The notes under the pieces: generated by a model | Databases searched by the model: none | Told to the model about the DNA's origin: nothing | What the model saw: only the letters and a program-made list of their open reading frames with translations | Part shown: positions 33,381-42,348 of the stretch, piece after piece | How the letters are laid out: each line of letters opens with the position of its first letter | Numbering within the stretch: position 1 is the stretch's first letter | DNA from: Oscillospiraceae bacterium | GTDB lineage: Bacteria; Bacillota; Clostridia; Oscillospirales; Acutalibacteraceae | DNA length: 64,000 nucleotides | Reading direction: 5' to 3' | NCBI GenBank assembly: GCA_022650485.1 | Contig: JALCPP010000004.1 | Coordinates: 185,650 to 249,649, forward strand | Made by a program: the position numbers and the translations under genes

Positions 33381-33644
33381 ATGATGCTGCCATGGAAACG
33401 AAAAGAAGTCTGGGTCGGAAATTCCATGCGGGAATGGAATCGGCGCCGAGGAATTCTTGAGCAGAACGGAATCCGGTACGATGATAAAATCAAAGACCGG
33501 ATGAAATGCGACTTCCAGGGGCGGATCAACGGGATGGCGCGAATGATGGAAAATCCGGCGTATAGCAGCATGTATTATTTATATGTTTCCAAACAGGACT
33601 TTGACCGCGCACGGTTCATTCTGGAACATGCGGCCCGCGAATAG
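33381..33644 (+). CDS. Small hypothetical protein inside the arginine cluster
   Basis: 87 residues, basic N-terminus. The second half (MYYLYVSKQDFDRARFILEHA) resembles the small ferredoxin-fold pattern of DUF2007-type or related signal proteins, but I cannot assign a family. AGAGGGA lies upstream of the ATG. It sits between argC and argJ on the same strand, behind an internal promoter, which suggests a link to arginine regulation or simple co-location. Confidence 0.65.
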   Translation: MMLPWKRKEVWVGNSMREWNRRRGILEQNGIRYDDKIKDRMKCDFQGRINGMARMMENPAYSSMYYLYVSKQDFDRARFILEHAARE

Positions 33645-33744
33645 GCCCGAATCATAAATAATAAACTTCATTTTAAATTGATTCCTGAATCGGCGGCGGA
33701 GTCACCACTCCCGCGCAGACAGGATAATGCGGGAGGCAGACTAA

Positions 33745-34968
33745 ATGGCAATTCAGTTTGTGGAAGGCGGCGCGACCGCCGCGCAGGGATTCACCGCAGG
33801 TGGGATACACTGCGGCATTCGCAAAAATAAATCAAAACCGGATCTTGCAATGATTTTTTCAAGTGTTCCCTGTGCCGCCGCCGCGGTTTACACGCAGAAT
33901 CTGGTAAAAGGCGCGCCGATTCTGGTGACAAAGGAACACTTAAAAGACGGCGCGGCCCGTGCGGTGATTGTCAACAGCGGCAACGCGAACACCTGCAATG
34001 CGGACGGGGTTGAAACGGCGGGGAAGATGTGCGCCGCCGCGGCAAAAGCGCTTCACATTGATGAAAACGATGTGATCGTGGCTTCCACGGGTGTGATTGG
34101 TGTTCCGCTTCCGGTCGAACCAATTGAAAACGCGGTGCCGCAGCTTTCTTCCCGCCTGTCGAAAGACGGTTCGCTGGAAGCAGCCAAAGCAATTATGACG
34201 ACGGACACGGTGATGAAGAACCTTGCGGTGGAGTGCACGCTCGGCGGAAAAACCGTAAAGATCGGCGGGATTGCGAAAGGCTCCGGGATGATTCACCCGA
34301 ACATGGGGACGATGCTCTGTTTTCTGACGACCGATGCGGCGGTTTCCGCTTCGGTTTTGAATACGGCACTGCACACCGCGGTGGATCAAAGCTTCAACAT
34401 GGTCAGCGTGGACGGCGACACGTCCACCAACGATACCTGTGCCCTGATGGCGTCCGGACTTGCCGGAAATCCCGAACTGACGAAAGCTGAAGGGGAGGAC
34501 TACGAAATCTTTGCGGAGGCTCTTTTACAGCTCTGCACCGCGTTAGCGCGGATGCTTGCTAAAGATGGAGAGGGCGCTTCCCGTTTGTTGACCTGCACCG
34601 TAACCGGTGCAAAGGATGAAAAGAACGCAAAAACCGCGGCGAAGGGAATCATTCAATCCAGCCTGTTTAAGGCGGCCATGTTCGGCGCGGACGCAAACTG
34701 GGGCCGCGTGCTCTGCGCGCTCGGCTACTGCGGCGCGGAAACAGATGTTGCGAAAGTCGGCGTATCCTTTTCTTCAAGGGCCGGGCAGATTAAGGTCTGT
34801 GAAAACGGAGCCGGGGTTGAATTCAGCGAAGAGCTTGCGAAAAAGATTCTGACGGAAGACGAGGTCACGATTTTGGTGGAGCTGGGCGACGGGAGCGCGC
34901 AGGCCACGGCGTTCGGCTGTGACCTTACCTACGATTATGTGAAGATCAACGGCGATTACCGCTCCTGA
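33745..34968 (+). CDS. argJ: Bifunctional ornithine acetyltransferase / N-acetylglutamate synthase
   Basis: 407 residues. Recycles the acetyl group from N-acetylornithine to glutamate. The autocleavage region GSGMIHPNMGTMLCFLTTD, with the catalytic Thr near LTTD, and VNSGNANTC are present; the C-terminus has GADANWGRVLCALGY. Length is typical of the unprocessed precursor. ATG has GGGAGG upstream. A 177-base gap with no gene follows before argB. Confidence 0.96.
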   Translation: MAIQFVEGGATAAQGFTAGGIHCGIRKNKSKPDLAMIFSSVPCAAAAVYTQNLVKGAPILVTKEHLKDGAARAVIVNSGNANTCNADGVETAGKMCAAAAKALHIDENDVIVASTGVIGVPLPVEPIENAVPQLSSRLSKDGSLEAAKAIMTTDTVMKNLAVECTLGGKTVKIGGIAKGSGMIHPNMGTMLCFLTTDAAVSASVLNTALHTAVDQSFNMVSVDGDTSTNDTCALMASGLAGNPELTKAEGEDYEIFAEALLQLCTALARMLAKDGEGASRLLTCTVTGAKDEKNAKTAAKGIIQSSLFKAAMFGADANWGRVLCALGYCGAETDVAKVGVSFSSRAGQIKVCENGAGVEFSEELAKKILTEDEVTILVELGDGSAQATAFGCDLTYDYVKINGDYRS

Positions 34969-35145
34969 GCAGGCTGAGCCTGCCTACATGGCCGGGAGCA
35001 CAACACCTTACGCGCCTACGGCGGCCGCGACTGCGGTAACTGAGCTTTTCGGGAACATGGTTTGCCTTTGACCTATTTTCCTTTAGCCCGGAAAGAATTT
35101 GGCAGGGCGCGGGGAGAAGATCACGGAAACGGAGGACAAAGCGAC

Positions 35146-36003
35146 ATGCAGATTTCAAATACAGACCGGGCGCAGGTGCTGGTGCAGGCCCTGCCGTACA
35201 TCCAGACCCATGCCGGTCGAACCGTTGTTGTGAAATACGGCGGCAGCGCGATGGTGGACGAAATGCTGAAGGAAGCCGTCATGAGCGATATTGTTTTAAT
35301 GCAGCTGGTCGGCATCCGCGTGGTTGTGGTTCACGGCGGCGGCAGGGAAATCAACACGATGCTGAAAAAGGTTGGGAAAGAAAGCCGCTTTGTCGGCGGA
35401 ATGCGATACACCGACCGGGAAACAGTCGATATTGTCCAGATGGTGCTGGCAGGCAAGGTGAATAAAGACCTGGTGCAGCTCTTGGAACGCCACGGCGGGC
35501 GCGCCGTCGGCCTGTGCGGGCTGGACGACGGAATGCTGACCGCGAAGAAGCTGGAAAACGGCGAAGACCTCGGCTATGTCGGCGACATCACCGCCGTGGA
35601 CCCGTCGGTGATCCGAAATTCAACGGAAAACGGATATATTCCGGTGATTTCCACCGTGGCGGGCGGCGAGAACGGAGAAGTGTATAATATTAACGCGGAT
35701 ATTGCGGCGGCGCGCATTGCGGCGGAGCTGAAAGCGGAAAAGCTGATTTTGATGACCGATGTCCGCGGATTGCTCCGTGACCCTGATGATGAAAGTACGC
35801 TGATTCCCGTTGTCAATGTCAGCGAAGTTCCGAAGCTGCGCAACGAGGGGTTGATCGGCGGGGGCATGATCCCAAAAATCGAGTGCTGTGTGGACGCCGT
35901 GCGCAGGGGAGTCGAGCGGGCCCACATCATAGACGGAAGAATTCCCCATTCCATTTTGGTCGAACTGTTTTCCGATGAGGGCATCGGCACGATGCTGTAC
36001 TAG
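35146..36003 (+). CDS. argB: N-acetylglutamate kinase
   Basis: 285 residues. Phosphorylates N-acetylglutamate. N-terminal VVKYGGSAM, VVVHGGG, NADIAAARIA and LILMTDVRGLL are family motifs. The N-terminal helix before the kinase core (RAQVLVQALPYIQTHAG) is the element that makes many ArgB proteins arginine-sensitive hexamers. The frame is open from 35062, but GGAGG before the ATG at 35146 fixes the start. Confidence 0.96.
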   Translation: MQISNTDRAQVLVQALPYIQTHAGRTVVVKYGGSAMVDEMLKEAVMSDIVLMQLVGIRVVVVHGGGREINTMLKKVGKESRFVGGMRYTDRETVDIVQMVLAGKVNKDLVQLLERHGGRAVGLCGLDDGMLTAKKLENGEDLGYVGDITAVDPSVIRNSTENGYIPVISTVAGGENGEVYNINADIAAARIAAELKAEKLILMTDVRGLLRDPDDESTLIPVVNVSEVPKLRNEGLIGGGMIPKIECCVDAVRRGVERAHIIDGRIPHSILVELFSDEGIGTMLY

Positions 36004-36018
36004 AACGGAGGAAATAAA

Positions 36019-37203
36019 ATGACTTTTGAAGAAATCAAGCGGCAGGAACAGCAGAATATGATGCCTGTTTTTTTCCGGTTTCCTGTGGCGCTTGTTTCCG
36101 GAAAGAGCGCGACGGCGGTTGATGTAAACGGAAAAGAATACATTGACTTCACCGCAGGAATCGGCGTGAATTCGCTTGGCTGGTGCGACCCGGAGTGGTC
36201 GGCGGCCGTTGCAAAACAGGCGTCTGCAATTCAGCACCTTTCCAATTTGTATTACAGCCCCGTCCAGACTGCGGCGGCGGAAAAGCTGTGTGAACTCAGC
36301 GGGATGTCCAAAGTATTTTTTGCAAATTCCGGCGCGGAGGCCAACGAGTGTGCCTTAAAGCTTGCGCGAAAATACGGGCAGGACCGGCTGGGGCCGGAGT
36401 GTACGGAAATTGTCACGCTGAAGAATTCGTTTCACGGAAGAACCGTTACCACGCTTGCGGCGACCGGTCAGGATGAATTTCACGCGTGCTTTGCTCCGCT
36501 GACGTCCGGATTTTCTTACGCGGAAGCAGATATGGAAAGCATCAAAAGCGCCGTGACGGAAAAGACCTGCGCGGTTTTGCTTGAGCTGATTCAGGGTGAG
36601 GGCGGTGTGGTGCCGATGCCGGAGTCGTTTGTCAAAGACCTGCGCGCGTTCTGCACCGAACATAAAATTCTGATGATGGTTGATGAAGTGCAGACCGGCA
36701 TCGGCCGCACAGGGGCTTTTTACTGCTACCAGAATTACGAAATTCTGCCGGACGTTGTGACCAGCGCGAAGGGAATTGCTTCCGGGCTGCCGCTCGGCGC
36801 GTGCCTGTGCGCTGAGCCGTTTGCATCCGTACTCGGCCCGGGTATGCACGGTTCCACCTTCGGCGGCAACCCGGTTGCCTGCGCGGGGGCGCTGGTGGTG
36901 TTCCGCCGCCTTGCCTCGCCGGAATTTCTGAACGGCGTGAAGGCAAAGGGCGGTTACCTTGCCGAAAAGCTGGAGGAAATGCCCGGAATTTCTTCCGTGC
37001 GCGGCATGGGCATGATGATTGGGGCACAGCCGGCACATGGCAGTGCGGCGGCCATTGCCGCAAAATGCGCGGAGCACGGACTTTTGATTCTGACTGCGAA
37101 GACGGTCCTGCGTCTGCTGCCGCCGCTTGTCATGACCAAAGCAGAAGCAGACAAAGGGCTTGCTATTTTACGGAAAGTACTGGATACATTGGAAGCATCA
37201 TAA
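36019..37203 (+). CDS. argD: Acetylornithine aminotransferase
   Basis: 394 residues, class III PLP transaminase. Converts N-acetylglutamate semialdehyde to N-acetylornithine. ANSGAEANECALKLARKYG, the MMVDEVQTGIGRTG metal-phosphate region, and the PLP lysine in SAKGIASGLPLGA are present. Start is ATG with GGAGG 8 bases upstream, 16 bases after argB. Confidence 0.94.
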   Translation: MTFEEIKRQEQQNMMPVFFRFPVALVSGKSATAVDVNGKEYIDFTAGIGVNSLGWCDPEWSAAVAKQASAIQHLSNLYYSPVQTAAAEKLCELSGMSKVFFANSGAEANECALKLARKYGQDRLGPECTEIVTLKNSFHGRTVTTLAATGQDEFHACFAPLTSGFSYAEADMESIKSAVTEKTCAVLLELIQGEGGVVPMPESFVKDLRAFCTEHKILMMVDEVQTGIGRTGAFYCYQNYEILPDVVTSAKGIASGLPLGACLCAEPFASVLGPGMHGSTFGGNPVACAGALVVFRRLASPEFLNGVKAKGGYLAEKLEEMPGISSVRGMGMMIGAQPAHGSAAAIAAKCAEHGLLILTAKTVLRLLPPLVMTKAEADKGLAILRKVLDTLEAS

Positions 37204-37225
37204 ATAAGGCAGGAGGAAAACCTTT

Positions 37226-38137
37226 ATGAATCATTTACTCAAAATGATGGATTTAACCGCGGGGGATATTACAGAGATTCTGAATCTTGCGGACCAGCTC
37301 AAATATGAACAGAAACACGGCATTGCGCACCCGCGTCTGGCGGGCAAAACGCTGGGCATGATCTTTGAAAAGGCAAGCACGCGCACACGTGTTTCGTTTG
37401 AAGTTGGCATGTACCAGCTCGGCGGGCTGCCGATTTTCCTTTCATCCGACGATTTGCAGATTGGGCGCGGCGAACCGGTGGAGGATACCGCCCGCGTGCT
37501 GTCGCGGTATCTAAATGGGATTATGATCCGCACGTTCAAGCAGTCTGAGGTGGAGTCGCTGGCTTTAAACGGAACGATTCCGGTCATCAACGGTTTGACG
37601 GATTATTCCCATCCATGTCAGGTGCTGGCAGACCTGATGACCATCCGCGAATACAAAGGCTCGCTGGAAGGGCTGAAACTTTGTTTCATCGGGGACGGCA
37701 ACAACATGATGAATTCGCTGATTGTCGGCGGGCTGAAGATGAAGATGGAAGTGGCGGTCGCGTTCCCGACCGGGTATCGTCCTGCGCAGGATGTGCTGGA
37801 TTTTGCCGTGACACACCCGGCGTTCAGTATGACTTCTGACCCTGTGGAAGCGGCGAAAGGCGCCGATGTCGTGATTACAGATGTGTGGGCCTCCATGGGA
37901 GAAGAAGCGGAAGCGGAAAAGCGCCGCAAAGACTTTGCCGGATATCAGATCAATGCGGAGGTACTGAAAGCCGCTAAGCCGGATGCAATCGTTCAGCACT
38001 GCCTGCCCGCGCACCGCGGCGAAGAGATTACGAAAGAGGTTTTTGAAAGCCACGCGCAGGAAATCTTTAACGAAGCGGAAAACCGGCTGCATGCGCAAAA
38101 GGCTGTTTTAGTTAAACTTTTGGGAAAAAAGGCCTGA
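37226..38137 (+). CDS. argF: Ornithine carbamoyltransferase
   Basis: 303 residues. Joins ornithine and carbamoyl phosphate to citrulline. STRTRVSFEVG (carbamoyl phosphate site), DYSHPCQVLADL, and the C-terminal HCLPAHRGEEIT are present. It is the last gene of the cluster; the route from glutamate to arginine is complete here apart from carbamoyl phosphate synthase, which must be elsewhere. A strong terminator follows. Confidence 0.96.
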   Translation: MNHLLKMMDLTAGDITEILNLADQLKYEQKHGIAHPRLAGKTLGMIFEKASTRTRVSFEVGMYQLGGLPIFLSSDDLQIGRGEPVEDTARVLSRYLNGIMIRTFKQSEVESLALNGTIPVINGLTDYSHPCQVLADLMTIREYKGSLEGLKLCFIGDGNNMMNSLIVGGLKMKMEVAVAFPTGYRPAQDVLDFAVTHPAFSMTSDPVEAAKGADVVITDVWASMGEEAEAEKRRKDFAGYQINAEVLKAAKPDAIVQHCLPAHRGEEITKEVFESHAQEIFNEAENRLHAQKAVLVKLLGKKA

Positions 38138-38146
38138 TTAACCGAA

Positions 38147-38190
38147 GAAAGGAGCGAAGCGCCGAAATGAGGCGCTTCGCTCCTTTTGTT
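38147..38190 (+). terminator. Terminator of the arginine cluster
   Basis: AAAGGAGCGAAGCGCC (38148-38163), a GAAATGA loop and GGCGCTTCGCTCCTTT (38171-38186) form a perfect 16-base-pair stem. Confidence 0.9.
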
Positions 38191-38205
38191 ATTTTAAGCG
38201 TTTTA

Positions 38206-39480
38206 TCATCGCGCGAGGACGCCGCTGTCGGAAGACTGCAGAATCAGGATATCCTCTTCATAGCCGGTTTCTGCATTGATATAGACCAGAACGCGGTCGC
38301 CGTCGTTCCCGGTGCACTGGAATTCCCAGCACAGCACTTCCCCCAGGCCGGGTGTCGGAATCAGTGCAAGGCGGCCCAGTTTGACCGTCAGGTTCGGGCT
38401 GACGCTTTTCTGTGCGTCTGCAGAGGAAAGCGATGCGTGCAGGGTGCGGTCGGTGTGGTTCATCAGATATCCCGCTGCCTGAAACCGAACCACTTGGCCG
38501 TCGTCAAGCGCAATGCCCACTTTAATCAAATCCGGGTAGCACAGCACGCCGTCGTTGACAGAAGCGTAGTTGATCAGGCAGATTCCGTCATTCAGAACAT
38601 AATAGGTTTCCTTCATGTTCTGGATGCCGCGGCTTTCCAGAAATGCGCGCGCTTTGGTGCTGGCCGCTTCATAGTCAAGCGCTTTGGTGCCGATCGTGCG
38701 GGTATTTGACAGTTCGGAAACATAGCCGCCCGCTTTTGTAATGCAGATCCGGATACTGCCGTCTTTTGCCGTGAAATTATAGGTGGGCATGTTACCGGCG
38801 GTATCCTGCACGTGGGAAAATTCCGACTGATTCAGTCCGGTAAAATCCGCCGCAATGTTTTGAGCGTTGCCCTGTGCGATGGTTTGTTTGCCATCCGTCA
38901 TTTTTGGCTTCATCTGCCCGATATGGTCGGAAAACGGTCCGTCATAAATCAATGACGGAAAGTTCGTGAAATCTTCTTCTGTTGTCTTCAGTGAATCATT
39001 GAAGTTTTCCGAACTGAAGTCCGGGTTGACTTCCTGCAGATTCTGCTGCAGTTTTTTCGCATAGGTTTCCAAGTCCTTCATGGATTGAAATTCTTCGTCG
39101 CTGATGGTTTCGCCTTCCGAAATTTTTTTTGACAGACTCATGGAAAAGTCGCCGACCTGAGTGATGAATTTGCTTACGTTGTCGATGGAGTTTTCCGTCA
39201 GCGGAAGAACCGAAACCGCCGCTTTGGCCATGCCGGATTCCCGCATGAGCTTTGCCGCCAGACCGTTTTGTTCGGTGGCGGTGTTTGCGTACACCGCTTT
39301 GTTCAGCGTAATCTGGATATTGTCGACACAGTCGCGCAGGTCGCTCAGCGAGCGCGTGTACCCGTACTGCAGATTCCTTCGGTAGTGTTCAGCCTGGGAA
39401 TAGCCGTAAACGGTCGCACCGCCAAGGGAAATAATGATGGCTGTCACAATTACAAATGATGCAATTCGCTTCTTCTTCAT
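38206..39480 (-). CDS. ypeB: Spore germination protein YpeB
   Basis: 424 residues. An N-terminal membrane anchor (FVIVTAIIISLGGATVYGY) is followed by a long helical extracytoplasmic region. The C-terminal part resembles repeated PepSY-like folds (KAGGYVSELSNTRTIG, INYASVNDGVLCYPDLIKV, and a VYINAETGYEEDI end). YpeB guides and protects the spore cortex lytic enzyme SleB. In many bacilli sleB is directly upstream; here the upstream side is empty. It indicates that the organism forms endospores. Confidence 0.88.
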   Translation of the reverse strand: MKKKRIASFVIVTAIIISLGGATVYGYSQAEHYRRNLQYGYTRSLSDLRDCVDNIQITLNKAVYANTATEQNGLAAKLMRESGMAKAAVSVLPLTENSIDNVSKFITQVGDFSMSLSKKISEGETISDEEFQSMKDLETYAKKLQQNLQEVNPDFSSENFNDSLKTTEEDFTNFPSLIYDGPFSDHIGQMKPKMTDGKQTIAQGNAQNIAADFTGLNQSEFSHVQDTAGNMPTYNFTAKDGSIRICITKAGGYVSELSNTRTIGTKALDYEAASTKARAFLESRGIQNMKETYYVLNDGICLINYASVNDGVLCYPDLIKVGIALDDGQVVRFQAAGYLMNHTDRTLHASLSSADAQKSVSPNLTVKLGRLALIPTPGLGEVLCWEFQCTGNDGDRVLVYINAETGYEEDILILQSSDSGVLAR

Positions 39481-39924
39481 AGTTTCACCCCTAGGCTATA
39501 TTTTCGGACTGAAGCACCGGAAATATACACGCTTCCGGCCGGCTCCGGCAAATGTTACTGCCTTCTCATTTTGTTTCGTCAAATATAATAATTTCAATGT
39601 TGTGTGTCTGAAAATCCTTGTATTTGTTCCTGAATCTTTTTGCTTTTTATGGTTTTTACTGTACAATCCATCAGCACTGGATTATAATAGACGTTGTTAA
39701 TTATAATAAAAAACAATAATAAAAAAAACTTGTTTTATACAGGATGACCGTGTTCTATGCAGACTTTGTCTTTCCCTGTCAAGACATAGCATTTTGACAG
39801 ATTCAATCGGGTTCACGGCAGTTTGACTTGGCCAGACTGCACGCAGGAGGATGAAACCGGAACGAAAGCGACCGCCTGCACAGCATAGGCTGTGTTTTAA
39901 GAAAAACTTTGGGAAGTGATTCTG
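39481..39924. other. Long intergenic region between ypeB and the EAL gene
   Basis: 444 bases, no gene. The ypeB side is strongly AT-rich and holds TATAAT-like boxes on both strands near 39684 and 39710. The right half is GC-richer and folds: GCAGGAGG (about 39843) can pair with CCGCCTGC (about 39873), then CACAGC-ATAG-GCTGTG (39879-39894) is followed by TTTT. This looks like a structured leader of the EAL gene. Confidence 0.5.
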
Positions 39925-40779
39925 ATGCCGAATTTACAAAACAGTCAATTAAGGGGCAGCCTGCCCGGGGGACCTCTTCACGGCGCAGATTCCGGCAGGG
40001 AAGCACAGCAGCGGCTGGAAAAATACCTGGATGATGCAATGAAAAATAACAAGTTCGAGATTTACTATCAGCCCCTTTATACTGTTTGTGACGGCAGTTT
40101 TACCGAAGCGGAAGCGCTGCTTCGGCTCAAAGGCCCGGACGGTGCGTATATTCCGCCGGATCAATTTATTCCTGTGGCCGAAAAAACCGGCCAGATTATT
40201 CAGATTGGCAGCATGGTTCTGGAACGCGTCTGTCAATATATCAGCTACCTGTTATCCTGTCATATTGATATCGATACGGTTTCGGTTAATTTATCGGTGG
40301 TACAGTTGATGGATGAAGATGCGGTGCCGCATCTTTTGAAGATTATTCGGGACAGCGGCATTTCACCGAATCGGATTATCTTTGAAATTACGGAAAGCAT
40401 TCTTATCCGGAATTATGCGCTCATTGCTGAAAAAATTAACGCATTAAGTCATGTTGGCATTCAGTTTGCGCTGGACGATTTCGGAACCGGGTATTCCAAT
40501 ATTATCAATGTAATCGACCTGCCGTTCGACGTGGTTAAGATTGATAAAAGCCTGATTTGGGATTCGATGAAAAACCGACGGTGCAGTACAATGATCCGCG
40601 AACTGACCCGCACGTTTCGCAACATCAATCTTGTGGTAACGGCGGAGGGCGTTGAAACCGAAGAGCACGACAACTTTGTGAGGCAGTGCGGCTGTGATAA
40701 GATTCAGGGGTTTCGTTACGCAAGACCGATGCCGGTCAGCCGAGTAAGTGATTATTTTGGCCGTTGTGCCGTTTCATAG
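39925..40779 (+). CDS. Stand-alone EAL-domain c-di-GMP phosphodiesterase
   Basis: About 284 residues. Hydrolyses c-di-GMP. The catalytic set is intact: EALLRL (EAL motif), SVNLSV (Asn), EITES (Glu), DDFGTGYSN (Asp pair), KIDKSL (Lys), TAEGVET (Glu) and QGFRYARP (Gln). No sensor or GGDEF domain; the first 40 residues are low complexity. ATG 39925 is about 9 bases after GGGAAG. The structured leader upstream suggests post-transcriptional control. A terminator hairpin follows. Confidence 0.93.
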   Translation: MPNLQNSQLRGSLPGGPLHGADSGREAQQRLEKYLDDAMKNNKFEIYYQPLYTVCDGSFTEAEALLRLKGPDGAYIPPDQFIPVAEKTGQIIQIGSMVLERVCQYISYLLSCHIDIDTVSVNLSVVQLMDEDAVPHLLKIIRDSGISPNRIIFEITESILIRNYALIAEKINALSHVGIQFALDDFGTGYSNIINVIDLPFDVVKIDKSLIWDSMKNRRCSTMIRELTRTFRNINLVVTAEGVETEEHDNFVRQCGCDKIQGFRYARPMPVSRVSDYFGRCAVS

Positions 40780-40788
40780 AAAATTTCT

Positions 40789-40817
40789 TGATGCCGTCCC
40801 TTTGGGGCGGCATTTTG
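40789..40817 (+). terminator. Terminator after the EAL gene
   Basis: ATGCCGTCCC, TTT loop, GGGGCGGCAT (40791-40812) then TTTTG. Confidence 0.7.
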
Positions 40818-40858
40818 CGTGTGCGGGCGGCTTCTGTCGGTCCTTCGCCCTGTTTCCC

Positions 40859-40887
40859 TTGATATTTCCAACATCGGCAAGTATAAT
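40859..40887 (+). promoter_or_regulatory. Promoter of murD
   Basis: TTGATA (40859-40864), 17 bases, TATAAT (40882-40887): near-consensus sigma-A promoter 46 bases before the start codon. Confidence 0.7.
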
Positions 40888-40932
40888 AAGGACAACTGCC
40901 TTACTTTATATTCCAAGAGAGAAGAATGAACG

Positions 40933-42321
40933 ATGAACATTCAAAAGTTTTATCGCATGATAAAGGGGAAAGTCCTCACGTTCTGCGGCATCGGCGGCAG
41001 CAATCTGCCGCTTGCGGTTTCCTTTGCGAAAAAAGGTGCCGTGGTTACGGCCAGGGACAGGCGCCCGCTGGACAAATTGGGAAAAGCGGCCGATCTGTTA
41101 AAGGAAGCGGACGTTCGGATTCTATGCGGAGAAGATTACCTTGCAAATCTCAATGAGGAGATTATTTTTCGCACACCCGGCATGCGTTATACACTGCCCG
41201 AACTGGATGCCGCGCGCGCACGCGGCGCCGTTGTTACTTCAGAGATGGAAATTTTCTTTGAAACCTGTCCTTGCAGAATTTTTGCTGTGACGGGCAGCGA
41301 CGGAAAGACCACGACGACGACGATCATCTCCAAAATTCTTCAAAGTGCCGGCAAGAACGTGCATCTCGGCGGCAATATCGGCAAGCCTCTGCTGCCTGAG
41401 GTGGAACAGATGCAGCCGCAGGATATTGCGGTTGCGGAGCTTTCCAGCTTTCAGCTGATTTCCATGCGGCGCAGTCCGGATGTCGCGGTGGTGACCAATT
41501 TGACGCCGAATCATCTGGATGTACACAAGGATATGCAGGAATATATTGATGCGAAGCGTAACATCGTTCTGCACCAGAACGCGTTCGGGCGCGCGGTTTT
41601 GAACGCAGACAATGACATTGCCGCCTCATTCGCGCGCGACGTGCGCGGGCAGTGTCTGCTGTTCAGCCGAAAGCATCCGGTGGAACACGGCGCGTACATG
41701 GATTCCGACGGCGAAATCTATTTTGTTAGCGGAACGGAAAAAACACGCGTCATGAATGTTTCCGAAATCAAAGTCCCTGGAAAGCATAATATTGAAAACT
41801 ACCTTGCGGCTATCTGTGCGGTATGGGGCTGTGCCGGTGTCAATGATATAGTCGGCGTCGCAAGAAGTTTTTGCGGCGTGGAACACCGCAACGAGCTGGT
41901 ACGGGAGTTCGAGGGCGTGCGGTATTACAACGATTCCATCGGCACGACGCCGAGCCGGACGATCAACGGGGCACTTTCCCTGTTTGACCGGCGCATTCTG
42001 CTGATTGCGGGCGGGTATGACAAGCATATCCCGTTTGATCCGCTTGGCCCTGTTGTTGCGGATAAGGTAAAGACGCTGGTGCTGATTGGTCAGACGGCGG
42101 ATAAAATTGAAAAATCAGTGGTTTCCGCGCCCAATTACAGCCCGGAAAATCTCAAAATTTTTCATGCCGCCACGCTGGAAGAAGCGGTTGATCTTTGCCG
42201 AAGGGAAGCTGAGAGCGGAGACGTGGTCTCGCTGTCACCGGCCTGTGCCAGTTTCGGAATGTTTCCAAACTTTGAAACGCGCGGCGAAATTTTCCGTGAA
42301 ATTGTCAACGCGTTGAAATAG
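40933..42321 (+). CDS. murD: UDP-N-acetylmuramoylalanine-D-glutamate ligase
   Basis: 462 residues. Adds D-glutamate to UDP-MurNAc-L-Ala in peptidoglycan synthesis. N-terminal nucleotide domain (FCGIGGSNLPLAVSFAKKG), ATP-binding AVTGSDGKTTTTTI, NLTPNHLDVH, and the C-terminal NDSIGTTPSRT and SLSPACASFGMF are family motifs. It is away from any mur/fts cluster. The glycine loop reads TGSDGKTT as in MurD. Confidence 0.93.
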   Translation: MNIQKFYRMIKGKVLTFCGIGGSNLPLAVSFAKKGAVVTARDRRPLDKLGKAADLLKEADVRILCGEDYLANLNEEIIFRTPGMRYTLPELDAARARGAVVTSEMEIFFETCPCRIFAVTGSDGKTTTTTIISKILQSAGKNVHLGGNIGKPLLPEVEQMQPQDIAVAELSSFQLISMRRSPDVAVVTNLTPNHLDVHKDMQEYIDAKRNIVLHQNAFGRAVLNADNDIAASFARDVRGQCLLFSRKHPVEHGAYMDSDGEIYFVSGTEKTRVMNVSEIKVPGKHNIENYLAAICAVWGCAGVNDIVGVARSFCGVEHRNELVREFEGVRYYNDSIGTTPSRTINGALSLFDRRILLIAGGYDKHIPFDPLGPVVADKVKTLVLIGQTADKIEKSVVSAPNYSPENLKIFHAATLEEAVDLCRREAESGDVVSLSPACASFGMFPNFETRGEIFREIVNALK

Positions 42322-42348
42322 AGTCATGACAACAGGAGGGATGGTTCC

